Shown: positions 10,301-18,185 of the stretch, in pieces | Layout of the letters: every line of letters begins with the position of its first letter | Numbering within the stretch: position 1 is the first letter of the stretch | NCBI GenBank assembly: GCA_039970095.1 | Contig: JBDVMP010000108.1 | Location: forward strand, 76,063-140,062 | Reading direction: 5' to 3' | Origin: JAMZMI01 sp039970095 | GTDB taxonomy: Bacteria; Bacteroidota; Bacteroidia; Cytophagales; Cyclobacteriaceae | DNA: 64,000 nucleotides | Program-made: the position numbers and the translations under genes | The notes under the pieces: model-generated | What the model saw: the letters and a program-made list of their open reading frames with translations, nothing else | What the model was told of the DNA's origin: nothing | The model's database searches: none

Positions 10301-10329
10301 GTGATAATAATGTATTTGTTTGCTCTCAT
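7324..10329 (-). CDS. SusC/RagA-family TonB-dependent outer-membrane transporter
   Basis: A 1001-residue outer-membrane transporter. In order: signal peptide (cleavage near GTSYGQ), a carboxypeptidase-like beta-sandwich domain (about 27-115), the SusC signature EEVVVVGYGTQ leading into the plug (about 120-230), then a 22-strand barrel ending in an aromatic residue (TAGFNMTF). It imports oligosaccharides using TonB-ExbBD energy together with the adjacent SusD protein. It heads the minus-strand operon and is divergent from the hybrid sensor gene, so the 198-bp gap at 10330-10527 should hold its regulator-dependent promoter. Confidence 0.96.
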   Translation of the reverse strand: MRANKYIIITLFWFVLLVGTSYGQTPTITGVVTSAEDKEPLVGVTVKIKGTLEGTISDIDGKYSISTQKENPTLVFSYIGYETTEAVIGNRQIVDISMEADLSELEEVVVVGYGTQDKKDVTGAISSIGTKDIQNVPLRSVDQALQGRSAGVFFVQSSGMPGAAASVRIRGGNSINGSNEPLYVVDGVPIASGSGDATSLNPLNTISPNDIQSIEVLKDASATSIYGSRGGNGVVLITTKRGKSGEGRISVNVYHGIQQETNRYELLNAKEYETLANEASVADGGPLLYDPNLNPASTDWQDAMIRDYAPVSNYNISATGGGNGTNYLISFDYYKQEGIIKASDLERYSFRLNLDKDINDRITVGNSLTASYVETNRANSGSIFSMLTTAPNLPIKQPDGSFTSFNNNGIGFNNPVALLSAYQNLNKTFRTIGNAYASAEILEGLTIRSSWGLDASFNKNDSYIGQTVFTGEQVGGNASVFSGQTYTWLNENTVNYKKSYGIHDLDLLAGFTQQSSRYESVSASATGFLNDVTRTYDLGLGNAEAAELPGSAAANWVIHSYIGRINYGYDDRYLVTLTGRADGSSRFGANNRFGFFPSVALAWRAIEEDFIQDLGLFSDMKLRISHGVTGNQDGIGNHPSLDLWDGVQYVIGDQIVNGITSSQVGNQNLKWERTAQSDVGLELGFFNNRLTVVADAYYKKTTDLLLAVTIPASSGFKSGTKNIGSIENKGFEFSANGVIVDKAVSWTSSANITFNKNKILALGGEDEILPSSSSTIIKIGESLGTFYGYVSDGLFKSTDEILGSAQPGAKPGDVRFVDYDENGVINEADQQIIGNAQPKFFGGWNNSISYKGFELSVLMQFVYGNDLYNLNLKTLENLTGNQNQRRTVLNRWTAENTETNIPRATSTKPVNVSYDRYVEDGSYLRLKNIQLAYDLPTSLIDKAGLKNLRVYVNAQNLLTFTKYTGLDPEVSRYGSSNINQGFDSGAYPNTKLFTAGFNMTF

Positions 10330-10527
10330 ATTTTAAGTTGTTTGGTTGTTAACATATATATCCAGGCCTGAGCCATCACATATGTTCACAAAGCAAGACA
10401 TTACAGCATTGCTCAATCTTCAATTTCGTGTCTTAAATCTTGAAAATAATTCCAAAATATGCATTTAGGAGAAGTATTAACTGATATTATCACATTATGC
10501 GTGCTTTTTTAATTTAATTTCAAGCCT
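10330..10527. promoter_or_regulatory. Divergent control region, SusC operon / hybrid sensor
   Basis: This AT-rich gap separates the divergent SusC operon and hybrid sensor gene, so it must contain both promoters and probably the binding site of the sensor's AraC-type domain. I found no good TAnnTTTG element with a TTG at 19-21 bp on either strand. This fits an activator-dependent promoter but does not prove it. Confidence 0.5.
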
Positions 10528-13500
10528 ATGAAATTGATGGTGTCTATGACAAGAGTGACAATACTTTTACTCTTTATTTTATCGTATAAAATGGTCCACT
10601 CGCAAACTGGCGAACGGGTGCTTATGCTTACAGATAAAGATGGACTACCTCAAAACAAGGTAAAAGGGATACTGAATGATCAATACGGCTATATCTGGAT
10701 CGGCACTCAAAACGGGGTGGCTAAATATGATGGATATACATTCAAGAATTATCCAGAGCTCAACGGTAAGGAAATAAGCAAACTATATATAAGCAAACAA
10801 AATGATCTGTGGATAGGTACTCATAGTGGGCTTTATATGTTAGACCGTATTAGGGACGAGTTTACACAAATCTCTCTAGGCGACATCAGAGATATCACAG
10901 AAGCAGAGGGCCACATATACTTTATAACTCCGGACAACTTATATGGCCTTGAAGATGAGCGAGCAATTATTAAATACGAAATTGAAACCTCGCACAACCT
11001 CAAACAACTTGTATATATCAATGGAATCTTTTACCTGGGTCTTGGAAGCAAACAAGGCATTTTAAGCATCAGGACAATTGAAGGCAAAGTATTGAGTTCG
11101 GAACAAAGCCTCGATGATCACCTGCCTAACCAAGTGATCACCTGCCTGCGCCTGATCGGCAATAAATTATGGGTCGGGACCTCTGAAGGGTATGTGTTTG
11201 AGCAAATCGGAAAACAATTCAAAAGTATTGACATAAATAACAGCTATTCCATCAAGGACATTATCCGCCTAAATGGCGCTACATGGGTTGCCACCGATGG
11301 CAATGGTGTCTTCGTCCTTGACTCTGGCAGGCATGCTCTCAGCCATTACTATGATGACCCAAATTCGAAAAGTATTTTAGGTAGCAACAACATTCATTCA
11401 ATGATGAAAATGCCCAACGGTGACTTGTGGATGGGTACCTACGATGCTGGCATATGTTACTTATCCTCTCAAAGCACGCAGTTCAAAAACCTGTCGGACA
11501 CCTACAAATCGACGCAAGTTCCTTTGAACAGAAACGCAACTGCAAGCTTTGAAGACTCTGACCAAAACCTCTGGCTGGGAACCCAGACCGGATTCATGAA
11601 ACTAAACACACGTTTAAATGATATTCTAACGATCGGTTTTGAAACAAGTCAAAAACTACTGGGTGGCTCTAAAGTTCTGGCTATTCATGAATCCAGAAAC
11701 AAAGAAATGTGGGTAGGAACCTATGACGGTGGACTGGGGCACTTTTCCAAAGACATGAAACATCTGGCGACTTACTTTCCTTTCAGTGAAGGACTCAAAA
11801 AAGAACAAAACATCAACTTCATACTTCCATACGCCAAAGGTCAAATCCTTATTAATTCTATGTACAAGGGAATCGGGGTTTTCAATATTGAAAAAAGGGA
11901 GATAACAAAGATTCCTCTGGTGACCAGCGATACGATATGGGAGTATCATACTCAAGCATTAAGACAGTTTGACAAAACCACTTATGCATACGTATTTGGT
12001 AAAGACCTATGTGCAATTGATGAAGAAACGAAAACATTAAAAGCAGTCCTGACACCTCCGCACAATGTCAATGATTTTTTAAAAAACCGTGATAACACAT
12101 TTTGGTTAGCCACAAGAGGGGCTGGTCTTTTACTGATGGATACAGAGGGCCAGGTTCTAAAACATCTGAATCTGCAAGACGGGCTCCCGTCCAATTTTCT
12201 ATTGAGAATAGAAAAAGATCATTTGGAAAACTTATGGGTAACAAGCATCTCAGGTCTGGCGAAAATAGATGTCAACGGCAATATCACCCTTTATGACCAC
12301 CGCCATGGTTTACCATCAAAGGAGTTTAGCCCATTTGTGTCAATTATACTTCGCAACAATAACCTACTGTTCGGAACGGTTGCCGGATTTGTAATGACAA
12401 ACCCAAACGAGCAACTGAATACTTCATTCCCCCCAAAGGTGGTTATTTCAGATATAACCTTTCAAAATAAAAGTGTCAAAACTTTGAAGGATGAAATACC
12501 TCTGAACGAACCTATTGAAAGTTTACAAACTATAGAACTACCTTTTGATCGAAACTCATTCACGATTCATTTTTTCAATAATGACTATGACTTGCCTAAG
12601 TATAACACTTTCCAATATCGGATGAAGGGTCTGGAAAAAGAATGGATTAACCTGCACGAGCACACCCACACCACCTATACCAACTTACTCCCTGGAACCT
12701 ATCAGTTTCAAGTCAACTCTGCCAACAAATACAATGTAAAAGGACTGACTCCCACAACTATAAATATTACCATCATGCCACCCTGGTATCTATCAAAATG
12801 GGCTTACGGTGCTTATGTGGTGATTTTCATGTGCCTGATTTACACCATTTACAGGGTGATTTTATACAGAGCTCATGTTAAAAAAGAACTTGAGTTTTCT
12901 GAATTTAAAGTAGAAGCGATTAAAGATCTCAATGAAAAGAAATTGAAATTTTTCACCAACATAACACACGATTTTAAGACTCCTCTAACCTTGATCAGCG
13001 CACCTCTAGAATCACTCCTAAAGGATAACGAACTGAATAAGGAAACCAGGGATCTGCTGAACTTAATAAAAAGAAACTCCGACAGACTGCATCATTTAAT
13101 TATTGACCTTCTGGATTTTAGAAAAATAAGCAACGAGCATAAACTTACCTTAGAAGCTTCTAAAACGGACCTGAATCGCTTTTTCATGGATCTTTTCGAG
13201 CCGTTTAACAGTGCTTGTTTATCTCAGAACATCACACTGTCACTAAACAATCAATGCAGTCAGCCTGCATATTTTGACAATGAAAAGGTGAAGCGCATCA
13301 TGTGGAACGTACTTTCCAATTCTCTGAAATTCACACCTAAAAATGGCAAAATAGCGATCTCATGCGCTGCAAGTGAGTCAGATCCTTCTAAACTCAGAAT
13401 TTCCGTGCGAGACTCTGGAAAGGGGCTGACCAGCGAAGAAATAGACCATCTTTTTGATCGATACTACCAGGGATCTACGGCCAGACAAGGAACCGGGCTG

Positions 13501-14466
13501 GGACTTTCTATTGTAGACGGATTGGTCAAAGCTCAGCGTGGTGAAATTTCTATCTACTCCAAACCTGGCGAGGGAGCAGAGTTTGTCATAACAATCCCTT
13601 TTAGAAAGAAAGACTACAAAGACGATGAAATTATCTCCAAACCCAGAGGCAACTACCAGTTCATTCCGGATGAAGATAAAACCGATCAACAACAGACCGA
13701 AGATGTCTCAAATGCGAAGTACAACTTACCCGTTTTACTCATAGCAGAGGATAATTATGAGTTAAATGCTTTTCTATCCAACGTCTTTCAAAACCAGTTT
13801 AAAGTACTCTCATGTCGTGATGGTCAGGAGGCCCTGGCAATGGCTCAGAAGAAAGCACCCGACTTGATTTTGAGTGATGTTTTAATGCCGAATATGGATG
13901 GTTATGAACTATGTGAGAAAATTAAATCTGATCTTACCACTTCTCATATACCTGTTATTTTGCTTACCGCAAACAGCTCGCTGGACGAGCAGGTCAAAGG
14001 AATGAAGCGAGGAGCAGATGTGTATATAACCAAACCTTTTAAAACCGAATTCCTGGTGGCTTCAGTTAACTCCGTTTTGGATAACAGAGAAAAACTCCGC
14101 GCAAAGTTTCAACTGCTTGATCATGTCAATGAAGATGAAGACGACCTTTCGACGCAGGATCAGGAATTCATCAACAAACTCAAAAATTATATCAACCAAA
14201 ATATTGACAACCAGGGACTATCAGTAGATAGTTTGTCTGACCATATGAACTGCAGCAAATCCAGTTTGATTAGAAAAGTGAAAGGACTCACTGGCCTAAC
14301 TCCAATGGCTTTTTTAAGAACCTTTAGACTGAATACAGCTTACGAAGCGCTACTAAAAAATGACCTTAGCGTCAGTGAAGTCTCATATAAGACTGGCTTT
14401 TCTGATCCTAATTATTTCACCACTTGCTTCAAAAAACAGTTTGGCAAAAACCCTTCGCAGATCTAA
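10528..14466 (+). CDS. Hybrid two-component system sensor/regulator (HTCS)
   Basis: A 1312-residue one-protein signalling system. After a signal peptide (to about residue 25) come two seven-bladed propellers built of repeats such as YIWIGTQNGVAKYDG and LWVTSISGLAKID, then a Y_Y_Y domain (about 635-750) and a membrane helix (about 755-780). The cytoplasmic part has a HisKA domain with phospho-acceptor H814 (ITHDFKTPL), a HATPase domain (GTGLGLSIV), a receiver domain with D1117 (SDVLMPNMDG), and a C-terminal AraC-type HTH (about 1215-1312). Such proteins sense a periplasmic oligosaccharide and activate the adjacent locus. Here the target is the divergent SusC operon. Confidence 0.96.
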   Translation: MKLMVSMTRVTILLLFILSYKMVHSQTGERVLMLTDKDGLPQNKVKGILNDQYGYIWIGTQNGVAKYDGYTFKNYPELNGKEISKLYISKQNDLWIGTHSGLYMLDRIRDEFTQISLGDIRDITEAEGHIYFITPDNLYGLEDERAIIKYEIETSHNLKQLVYINGIFYLGLGSKQGILSIRTIEGKVLSSEQSLDDHLPNQVITCLRLIGNKLWVGTSEGYVFEQIGKQFKSIDINNSYSIKDIIRLNGATWVATDGNGVFVLDSGRHALSHYYDDPNSKSILGSNNIHSMMKMPNGDLWMGTYDAGICYLSSQSTQFKNLSDTYKSTQVPLNRNATASFEDSDQNLWLGTQTGFMKLNTRLNDILTIGFETSQKLLGGSKVLAIHESRNKEMWVGTYDGGLGHFSKDMKHLATYFPFSEGLKKEQNINFILPYAKGQILINSMYKGIGVFNIEKREITKIPLVTSDTIWEYHTQALRQFDKTTYAYVFGKDLCAIDEETKTLKAVLTPPHNVNDFLKNRDNTFWLATRGAGLLLMDTEGQVLKHLNLQDGLPSNFLLRIEKDHLENLWVTSISGLAKIDVNGNITLYDHRHGLPSKEFSPFVSIILRNNNLLFGTVAGFVMTNPNEQLNTSFPPKVVISDITFQNKSVKTLKDEIPLNEPIESLQTIELPFDRNSFTIHFFNNDYDLPKYNTFQYRMKGLEKEWINLHEHTHTTYTNLLPGTYQFQVNSANKYNVKGLTPTTINITIMPPWYLSKWAYGAYVVIFMCLIYTIYRVILYRAHVKKELEFSEFKVEAIKDLNEKKLKFFTNITHDFKTPLTLISAPLESLLKDNELNKETRDLLNLIKRNSDRLHHLIIDLLDFRKISNEHKLTLEASKTDLNRFFMDLFEPFNSACLSQNITLSLNNQCSQPAYFDNEKVKRIMWNVLSNSLKFTPKNGKIAISCAASESDPSKLRISVRDSGKGLTSEEIDHLFDRYYQGSTARQGTGLGLSIVDGLVKAQRGEISIYSKPGEGAEFVITIPFRKKDYKDDEIISKPRGNYQFIPDEDKTDQQQTEDVSNAKYNLPVLLIAEDNYELNAFLSNVFQNQFKVLSCRDGQEALAMAQKKAPDLILSDVLMPNMDGYELCEKIKSDLTTSHIPVILLTANSSLDEQVKGMKRGADVYITKPFKTEFLVASVNSVLDNREKLRAKFQLLDHVNEDEDDLSTQDQEFINKLKNYINQNIDNQGLSVDSLSDHMNCSKSSLIRKVKGLTGLTPMAFLRTFRLNTAYEALLKNDLSVSEVSYKTGFSDPNYFTTCFKKQFGKNPSQI

Positions 14467-14493
14467 GGCGATGAACCTGAACAAACCATGAGT

Positions 14494-14524
14494 CACCCTG
14501 AGATCCTCGAAGAGTCGAAGGGTG
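14494..14524. repeat. REP-like hairpin, CACCCT...AGGGTG type
   Basis: Outer arms CACCCT (14494-14499) and AGGGTG (14519-14524) flank GAGATCCTCGAAGAGTCGA, which has a further short stem (CTC/GAG). It starts 28 nt after the hybrid sensor stop. Elements of the form CACCCTGAG...TCGAAGGGTG are common intergenic repeats in many bacteria. With one copy visible here, repetitiveness is inferred, not seen. Confidence 0.5.
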
Positions 14525-14694
14525 TGGCATGAGGGCTGGATTAACGTTCAGGGAATGTGATCTTCGAGCGCCTGGAGGGCGCCCGGCCATAGTGCGTCAT
14601 TTCGGAATTTTTGGGCGTATCTTTTAAAACGTCAAAAAATATCCGTAATCTCCTTGGCGCAACAAAAAGATTATGCCGCCACCGATAGCTTGAG

Positions 14695-14736
14695 ATTCCC
14701 CGATCTGCACTCACTGCGTTCGCTCCGTCGGGGAAT
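14695..14736. repeat. REP-like hairpin, ATTCCCCGA...TCGGGGAAT type
   Basis: Perfect 9-bp arms ATTCCCCGA (14695-14703) and TCGGGGAAT (14728-14736) enclose a 24-nt loop with the sequence CACTGCGTTCGCTCC. This arrangement is typical of dispersed intergenic palindromes in Bacteroidota genomes. No U-run follows on either strand, so it is not an obvious terminator. Confidence 0.5.
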
Positions 14737-14792
14737 GACGGCAGTGGAGGATGGAACGACCTTGAGTCACCGACAAGAACGAGCTGATCTAT

Positions 14793-14829
14793 GAAACAAA
14801 AAACCACTTACAAATTAATGTAAGTGGTT
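14793..14829 (-). terminator. Intrinsic terminator of tRNA-Thr-like unit 1
   Basis: An 11-bp stem, AACCACTTACA (14802-14812) with TGTAAGTGGTT (14819-14829), is followed in the minus-strand transcript by a run of U broken once. The same hairpin follows each of the three tRNA-Thr units. Confidence 0.8.
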
Positions 14830-14839
14830 GATTATCAAG

Positions 14840-14968
14840 AGCCTCCTAACTAGCCGTCCGCATCGGGATCGAACGGGCCCACCCAGACAATGACCCACTG
14901 ATTACAAGCCGGCATGGAATGCACAGTTGCTCTATCGGCACGCCGAACCGCAGCTAAGCCAAGGAGGC
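14840..14968 (-). pseudogene. Expanded tRNA-Thr-like unit 1 (129 nt)
   Basis: Read on the minus strand this is a tRNA-Thr sequence with four inserted blocks of about 13-17 nt. The acceptor stem is intact (GCCTCCT with AGGAGGC), and the segment CTTGTAATCAGT with the TGT anticodon is retained. Insertions lie in the D loop (CGGTTCGGCGTGCCG), the 5' side of the anticodon stem (TGCATTCCATGCCGG), the T stem (TCTGGGTGGGCCC) and the T/acceptor junction (GCGGACGGCTAGTT). The cloverleaf cannot form normally. No promoter like that of the genuine gene lies upstream, but an intrinsic terminator follows. A degenerate tRNA gene is the simplest reading; a tRNA-derived small RNA is possible. Confidence 0.65.
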
Positions 14969-15094
14969 TTCTTTTGTTTTGCTCTTTATCAAAACCACAA
15001 TTCAACTGTTCCCTGGTTCAGAGCAATTTTGCTCCCTGGAACTCATAAGCCAAAGCTGTAAGAAAAAATATTTACGAAACTGATAGGATCCGTG

Positions 15095-15129
15095 AAACAA
15101 AAAAACCACTTACAAATTAATGTAAGTGG
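15095..15129 (-). terminator. Intrinsic terminator of tRNA-Thr-like unit 2
   Basis: A 9-bp stem CCACTTACA (15106-15114) / TGTAAGTGG (15121-15129) is followed in the minus-strand transcript by seven U, then GU. It matches the terminators of the other two units. Confidence 0.8.
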
Positions 15130-15141
15130 CTGATTATCAAG

Positions 15142-15243
15142 AGACTCCTATCGGGATCGAACCAATGACCTACTGATTCCATGCCGGCATGGAATGCGCA
15201 GTTGCTCTATCGGAACGCCGAACCGCAGCTAAGCCAAAGAGGC
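15142..15243 (-). pseudogene. Expanded tRNA-Thr-like unit 2 (102 nt, no anticodon)
   Basis: On the minus strand the T arm and variable region match the genuine tRNA-Thr exactly. The D loop carries the same insertion as unit 1 with one change, and the anticodon loop is replaced by a perfect 20-nt palindrome, ATTCCATGCCGGCATGGAAT. The TGT anticodon is lost. The acceptor stem is weakened: GCCTCTT against AGGAGTC gives one mismatch and one G-T wobble. It cannot decode threonine. A terminator follows; no promoter is seen. I read it as a tRNA pseudogene in which the anticodon arm has become a hairpin. Confidence 0.65.
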
Positions 15244-15370
15244 TTCTTTTGTTTTGCTCTTTATTAAAACCACAATTCAACTGTTCCCTGGTTCAGAGCA
15301 ATTTTGCTCCCTGGAACTCATAAGCTACAGCTGTAAGAAAAAATATTTACGAAACTGGATAGGGTCCGTG

Positions 15371-15405
15371 AAACAAAAAAACCACTTACAAATTAATGTA
15401 AGTGG
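15371..15405 (-). terminator. Intrinsic terminator of tRNA-Thr
   Basis: Stem CCACTTACA (15382-15390) / TGTAAGTGG (15397-15405) with loop AATTAA is followed in the minus-strand transcript by seven or more U. It lies 12 nt past the tRNA 3' end. Confidence 0.85.
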
Positions 15406-15417
15406 CTGATTATCAAG

Positions 15418-15490
<73 letters not shown>

Positions 15491-15539
15491 TTGAATCATC
15501 TCTCCGAGATGCATTCTCTGGTTGCTCTAAAAGCGAGTG

Positions 15540-15569
15540 CAAATGTAAAATTACAATTCTTTATTGCAA
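15540..15569 (-). promoter_or_regulatory. Promoter of tRNA-Thr
   Basis: On the minus strand TTG (15567-15569) is followed after exactly 19 bp by TACATTTG (15540-15547), a full match to the Bacteroidota housekeeping form TTG-N19-TAnnTTTG. Transcription would begin about 40 nt before the tRNA 5' end. Confidence 0.7.
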
Positions 15570-15587
15570 ACTTCGGAGAGGAAAAAA

Positions 15588-17567
15588 TTACAATTTTCTG
15601 AAAACTTTTAGCTGCTTTCGAAGATTGGATATCTCTGCCTCAGCCTTTTCTATCTTTTCTTGCATTTCATCCTTCAATTTATTGGCAGTTTTAGACTCTG
15701 CAAAGAATTCCATATTGGTTTTTAGCGTAGATATTTCATTTTCCAATTCGCCCATTTTTCTTTTCACTGCAGCTTCCTTTCTCTGGATTTTCTGCGCACC
15801 ATGAGGGCTATTCTTCAATTTGTTTACCTGAATCTTAATTTCCAGTTCAGAACGCTGTGTATCTGTCAGCTCTTCAAAACCGAGCAACTTCTCCATGATA
15901 GAATCAAACCGGGCATGTATGGCATCTATTGATTCTTTAGGCACAAATCCTACCTCGGCGTATTGATCGAGCAGACTATAAACCTCATCTAGCTCAATAT
16001 CATCGGTATTCAGGTAGGCCTCTAGCATGGAGCAAATCTTTTCCTTCTCCACTAAATTCTCACGGTATTCAGCTCCCTGACCAGAACTATCAGATCGTTT
16101 CCTATCAAAAAAGGTATCGCATGCTGCCTTAAACTTTTGATACACATCATTCCTATGCTTCTCAGGTAGTGGGCCAATATTTCTCCACTCCTGCTGCAGC
16201 TGCTTCATATCATTGGCAGTTTTGTCCCAATCGGTGCTTTCTTTGAGTTCCTCAGCTTTTTTGAGCAACACCAGCTTCTTTTCGAGGTTTCCTTCTCGCT
16301 CGGATTCGAGCCTTTTGAAAAAGTCGTTTTTATTGGCAAAAAACTTCTTGAAATTCCCCCAAAAATGCCTGTTTATCTCTTTCGCGCTTTCTCGTGGCAG
16401 ACCTCCTATGGCGTCCCACTTCTTTTGAAGCTCCAAAACCTGCTTGGTCTTCTTGTTCCAATCGCTGATTTTCTCAGAATTAAATGCAGTAAACGCTTCA
16501 GCCTCATCCCCAATTGCCATTTTAGCTTTGGCGTTTTCGCTGAGCTGAGATTTAAGTCCTTCGAAAAAATCCTTTCTCTTAGCATAGACATTGTCAGACG
16601 CAGCTTTGAACCTTTCCCAAAGTGGCTCCTGGTCATTTTTGGGCACAGGGCCAATGTGCCTAAATTCTTCATGCAACTCATTGAGCTGATGAATTGCACT
16701 TTTAATATTTTCGACTGCCTCAAGCGCCTCTGCTTTAACACAAAGCTCCAGCTTAGCCTCAAGGTTTTTCTTCCTATCTAGTTCTTTTAATTCAAAATAA
16801 ATGCTCCTATTGTCATAGAAGCGATCCAGCAGTGCGTTATAATTAGCCCAAAGCGTCTTGGCATACTGTCCTGGCACCTGACCTATACTCTTCCACTGGC
16901 CTTGCAGTTCCTTTATGGCTCCAATTGATGTATTGGTTTCTTCGCCATCTACCAACTCTCTGATCTGGTCAAGCAGCTCATTCTTTCGTTTTAAGTTCTG
17001 CTCCTTGTCTTTATTGAGTTGGGAAAAATATTTCTGCTTCTTCTCCCTAAGGGTATTGTAGAGAAAGAAGAAACTTCCATCTGTCTCATCTCCTTTGTAT
17101 TGAAAATCATCTGCAGTATTGCCTTCTTCGCCCAGAAATGCTTTTAGAGCCTCATCCTTTTCTACAGAATACAGCTTATCATAATATGGTTTTATCTCTT
17201 TGAGTGCACGGTCTACCAATCTCATGTCTTCTGAGTCTGAAAACTGCTTAAGAGCCTGATATACCTCTTGTTTGCCAGCATTCTCCAAATGAAGATCTTC
17301 AAGGGGATCATGATGATCATCATCATGCCCGTCATCATCAGTACTACCCGATGACTCTTTGTCCGTTTGAGACTCGGTAGCACTTTCCTCCTGAGTTTCT
17401 GCTTTTGGTGCTGCCTCCGGCTTCTCCGGCTCCACTGGCTCCTTTTCTTCCTGTTTCGCTCCTTCCTCCTTCACTTCTTCAGATAATTCAGGTTTATCCT
17501 GAACCGGTTCCTGCTCCTCAGCTCCTTGTGCCTTTGGGTCAGTAAATTTCTCGTCCTGCTTCTCCAT
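15588..17567 (-). CDS. DUF349-repeat coiled-coil protein
   Basis: A 659-residue cytoplasmic protein with no signal peptide. Residues 1-95 are acidic and low-complexity (E, P, Q, then a DDGHDDDHHD run). The central part has repeated DUF349 units, recognised by the recurring pattern of L..W..IG.VP......LW..F....D.FY, for example LQGQWKSIGQVPGQYAKTLW and LQKKWDAIGGLPRESAKEI. The last 90 residues form a charged coiled coil (EAAVKRKMGELENEIS...). DUF349 function is not firmly known. It follows yqgE by a 42-nt gap, so it is probably the third gene of the miaE-yqgE operon. Confidence 0.85.
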   Translation of the reverse strand: MEKQDEKFTDPKAQGAEEQEPVQDKPELSEEVKEEGAKQEEKEPVEPEKPEAAPKAETQEESATESQTDKESSGSTDDDGHDDDHHDPLEDLHLENAGKQEVYQALKQFSDSEDMRLVDRALKEIKPYYDKLYSVEKDEALKAFLGEEGNTADDFQYKGDETDGSFFFLYNTLREKKQKYFSQLNKDKEQNLKRKNELLDQIRELVDGEETNTSIGAIKELQGQWKSIGQVPGQYAKTLWANYNALLDRFYDNRSIYFELKELDRKKNLEAKLELCVKAEALEAVENIKSAIHQLNELHEEFRHIGPVPKNDQEPLWERFKAASDNVYAKRKDFFEGLKSQLSENAKAKMAIGDEAEAFTAFNSEKISDWNKKTKQVLELQKKWDAIGGLPRESAKEINRHFWGNFKKFFANKNDFFKRLESEREGNLEKKLVLLKKAEELKESTDWDKTANDMKQLQQEWRNIGPLPEKHRNDVYQKFKAACDTFFDRKRSDSSGQGAEYRENLVEKEKICSMLEAYLNTDDIELDEVYSLLDQYAEVGFVPKESIDAIHARFDSIMEKLLGFEELTDTQRSELEIKIQVNKLKNSPHGAQKIQRKEAAVKRKMGELENEISTLKTNMEFFAESKTANKLKDEMQEKIEKAEAEISNLRKQLKVFRKL

Positions 17568-17609
17568 ATTTGGATAATATTCAATTCAGTTATTATTCAA
17601 AGCTAATAA

Positions 17610-18185
17610 TTAATTCAATCTGGGATCAGTGGGATAATTAGATATCGCTCTAAATTTCCCTCCCATTTCCTTCAATACTGTTTGCCACAAACTGGCTGGA
17701 TCTGTATCAAAAACAAGATGCTTTCCTGCTTGTTTAAACACTATCCATGATTTGGCTTTGATCTCGTCCATTAGCTGACCGTCAGACCACCCTGAGTATC
17801 CCACAAAGAATCTCACTGTGTTCGGGTCAAGGGTTTTATTTTCGATAGCGTCAATCAATCCATCAAAATCTACTCCCCAATGTACGCCCTCTGAAATCTC
17901 TTTATTTGCCTCCAATTGCAGATCATCACTATGCAAAAAGTGCAACGTATCCTGCTGAACAGGCCCACCAACATACACCGGCGCATCAAACCCATTGACT
18001 CCTATAAGGTTATCTAGGCTGTCAGGGGCCTCCCTGTTTAGCACAAAGCCGAAAGAGCCATTTTCATCATGCTCACACAGGTAAATAACCGTTCGCTCGA
18101 AATTAGGATCCGGAAGATACGGCTCAGAAATAAGCAGGTCGCCTCTCTCTGGTAGTACGATATCATCGTGAACAAAATAATCCAT
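17610..18185 (-). CDS. YqgE/AlgH family protein (DUF179)
   Basis: A 191-residue cytoplasmic protein of the YqgE/AlgH family. Hallmarks are GDLLISEPYLPDPNFERTVIYLCEHDENGSFGFVLN near the N-terminus, VYVGGPVQQDTLHFLH in the middle, and VRFFVGYSGWSDGQL. The biochemical role of the family is unsettled. Its ATG overlaps the miaE stop by one base (TAATG), a sign of translational coupling. Confidence 0.93.
   Translation of the reverse strand: MDYFVHDDIVLPERGDLLISEPYLPDPNFERTVIYLCEHDENGSFGFVLNREAPDSLDNLIGVNGFDAPVYVGGPVQQDTLHFLHSDDLQLEANKEISEGVHWGVDFDGLIDAIENKTLDPNTVRFFVGYSGWSDGQLMDEIKAKSWIVFKQAGKHLVFDTDPASLWQTVLKEMGGKFRAISNYPTDPRLN

Larger units (their letters stand above)
14467..14790. other. Non-coding spacer with REP-like hairpins
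   Basis: No credible gene lies here. The stretch is richer in GC than its flanks and made of hairpin units, described separately at 14494-14524 and 14695-14736, plus a GC-rich segment near 14570-14590 (GCGCCTGGAGGGCGCCC). An 88-codon minus-strand reading frame across it shows no family features and runs through the repeats, so I do not call it. Confidence 0.6.

Noticed and set aside
10330..10527. A constitutive promoter for the SusC operon
   Set aside because: CAAAGCAA and CAAAATAT were considered but neither gives TAnnTTTG on the minus strand. I left the region as an uncharacterised divergent control region.
14541..14807. An 88-codon minus-strand reading frame after the hybrid sensor gene
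   Set aside because: It runs through REP-like hairpins and into the first terminator, has no family resemblance or signal peptide, and its composition follows the repeats. It is most likely chance.
14840..15243. Units 1 and 2 as functional tRNA-Thr genes, perhaps with introns
   Set aside because: Unit 2 has no anticodon, inserts lie in several arms instead of one, and no group I intron features or bulge-helix-bulge appear. Normal decoding is not possible.
15001..15360. CRISPR array from the repeated segments
   Set aside because: Repeats are about 280-300 bp apart, long and tRNA-related, with no short uniform repeat-spacer pattern and no cas genes.
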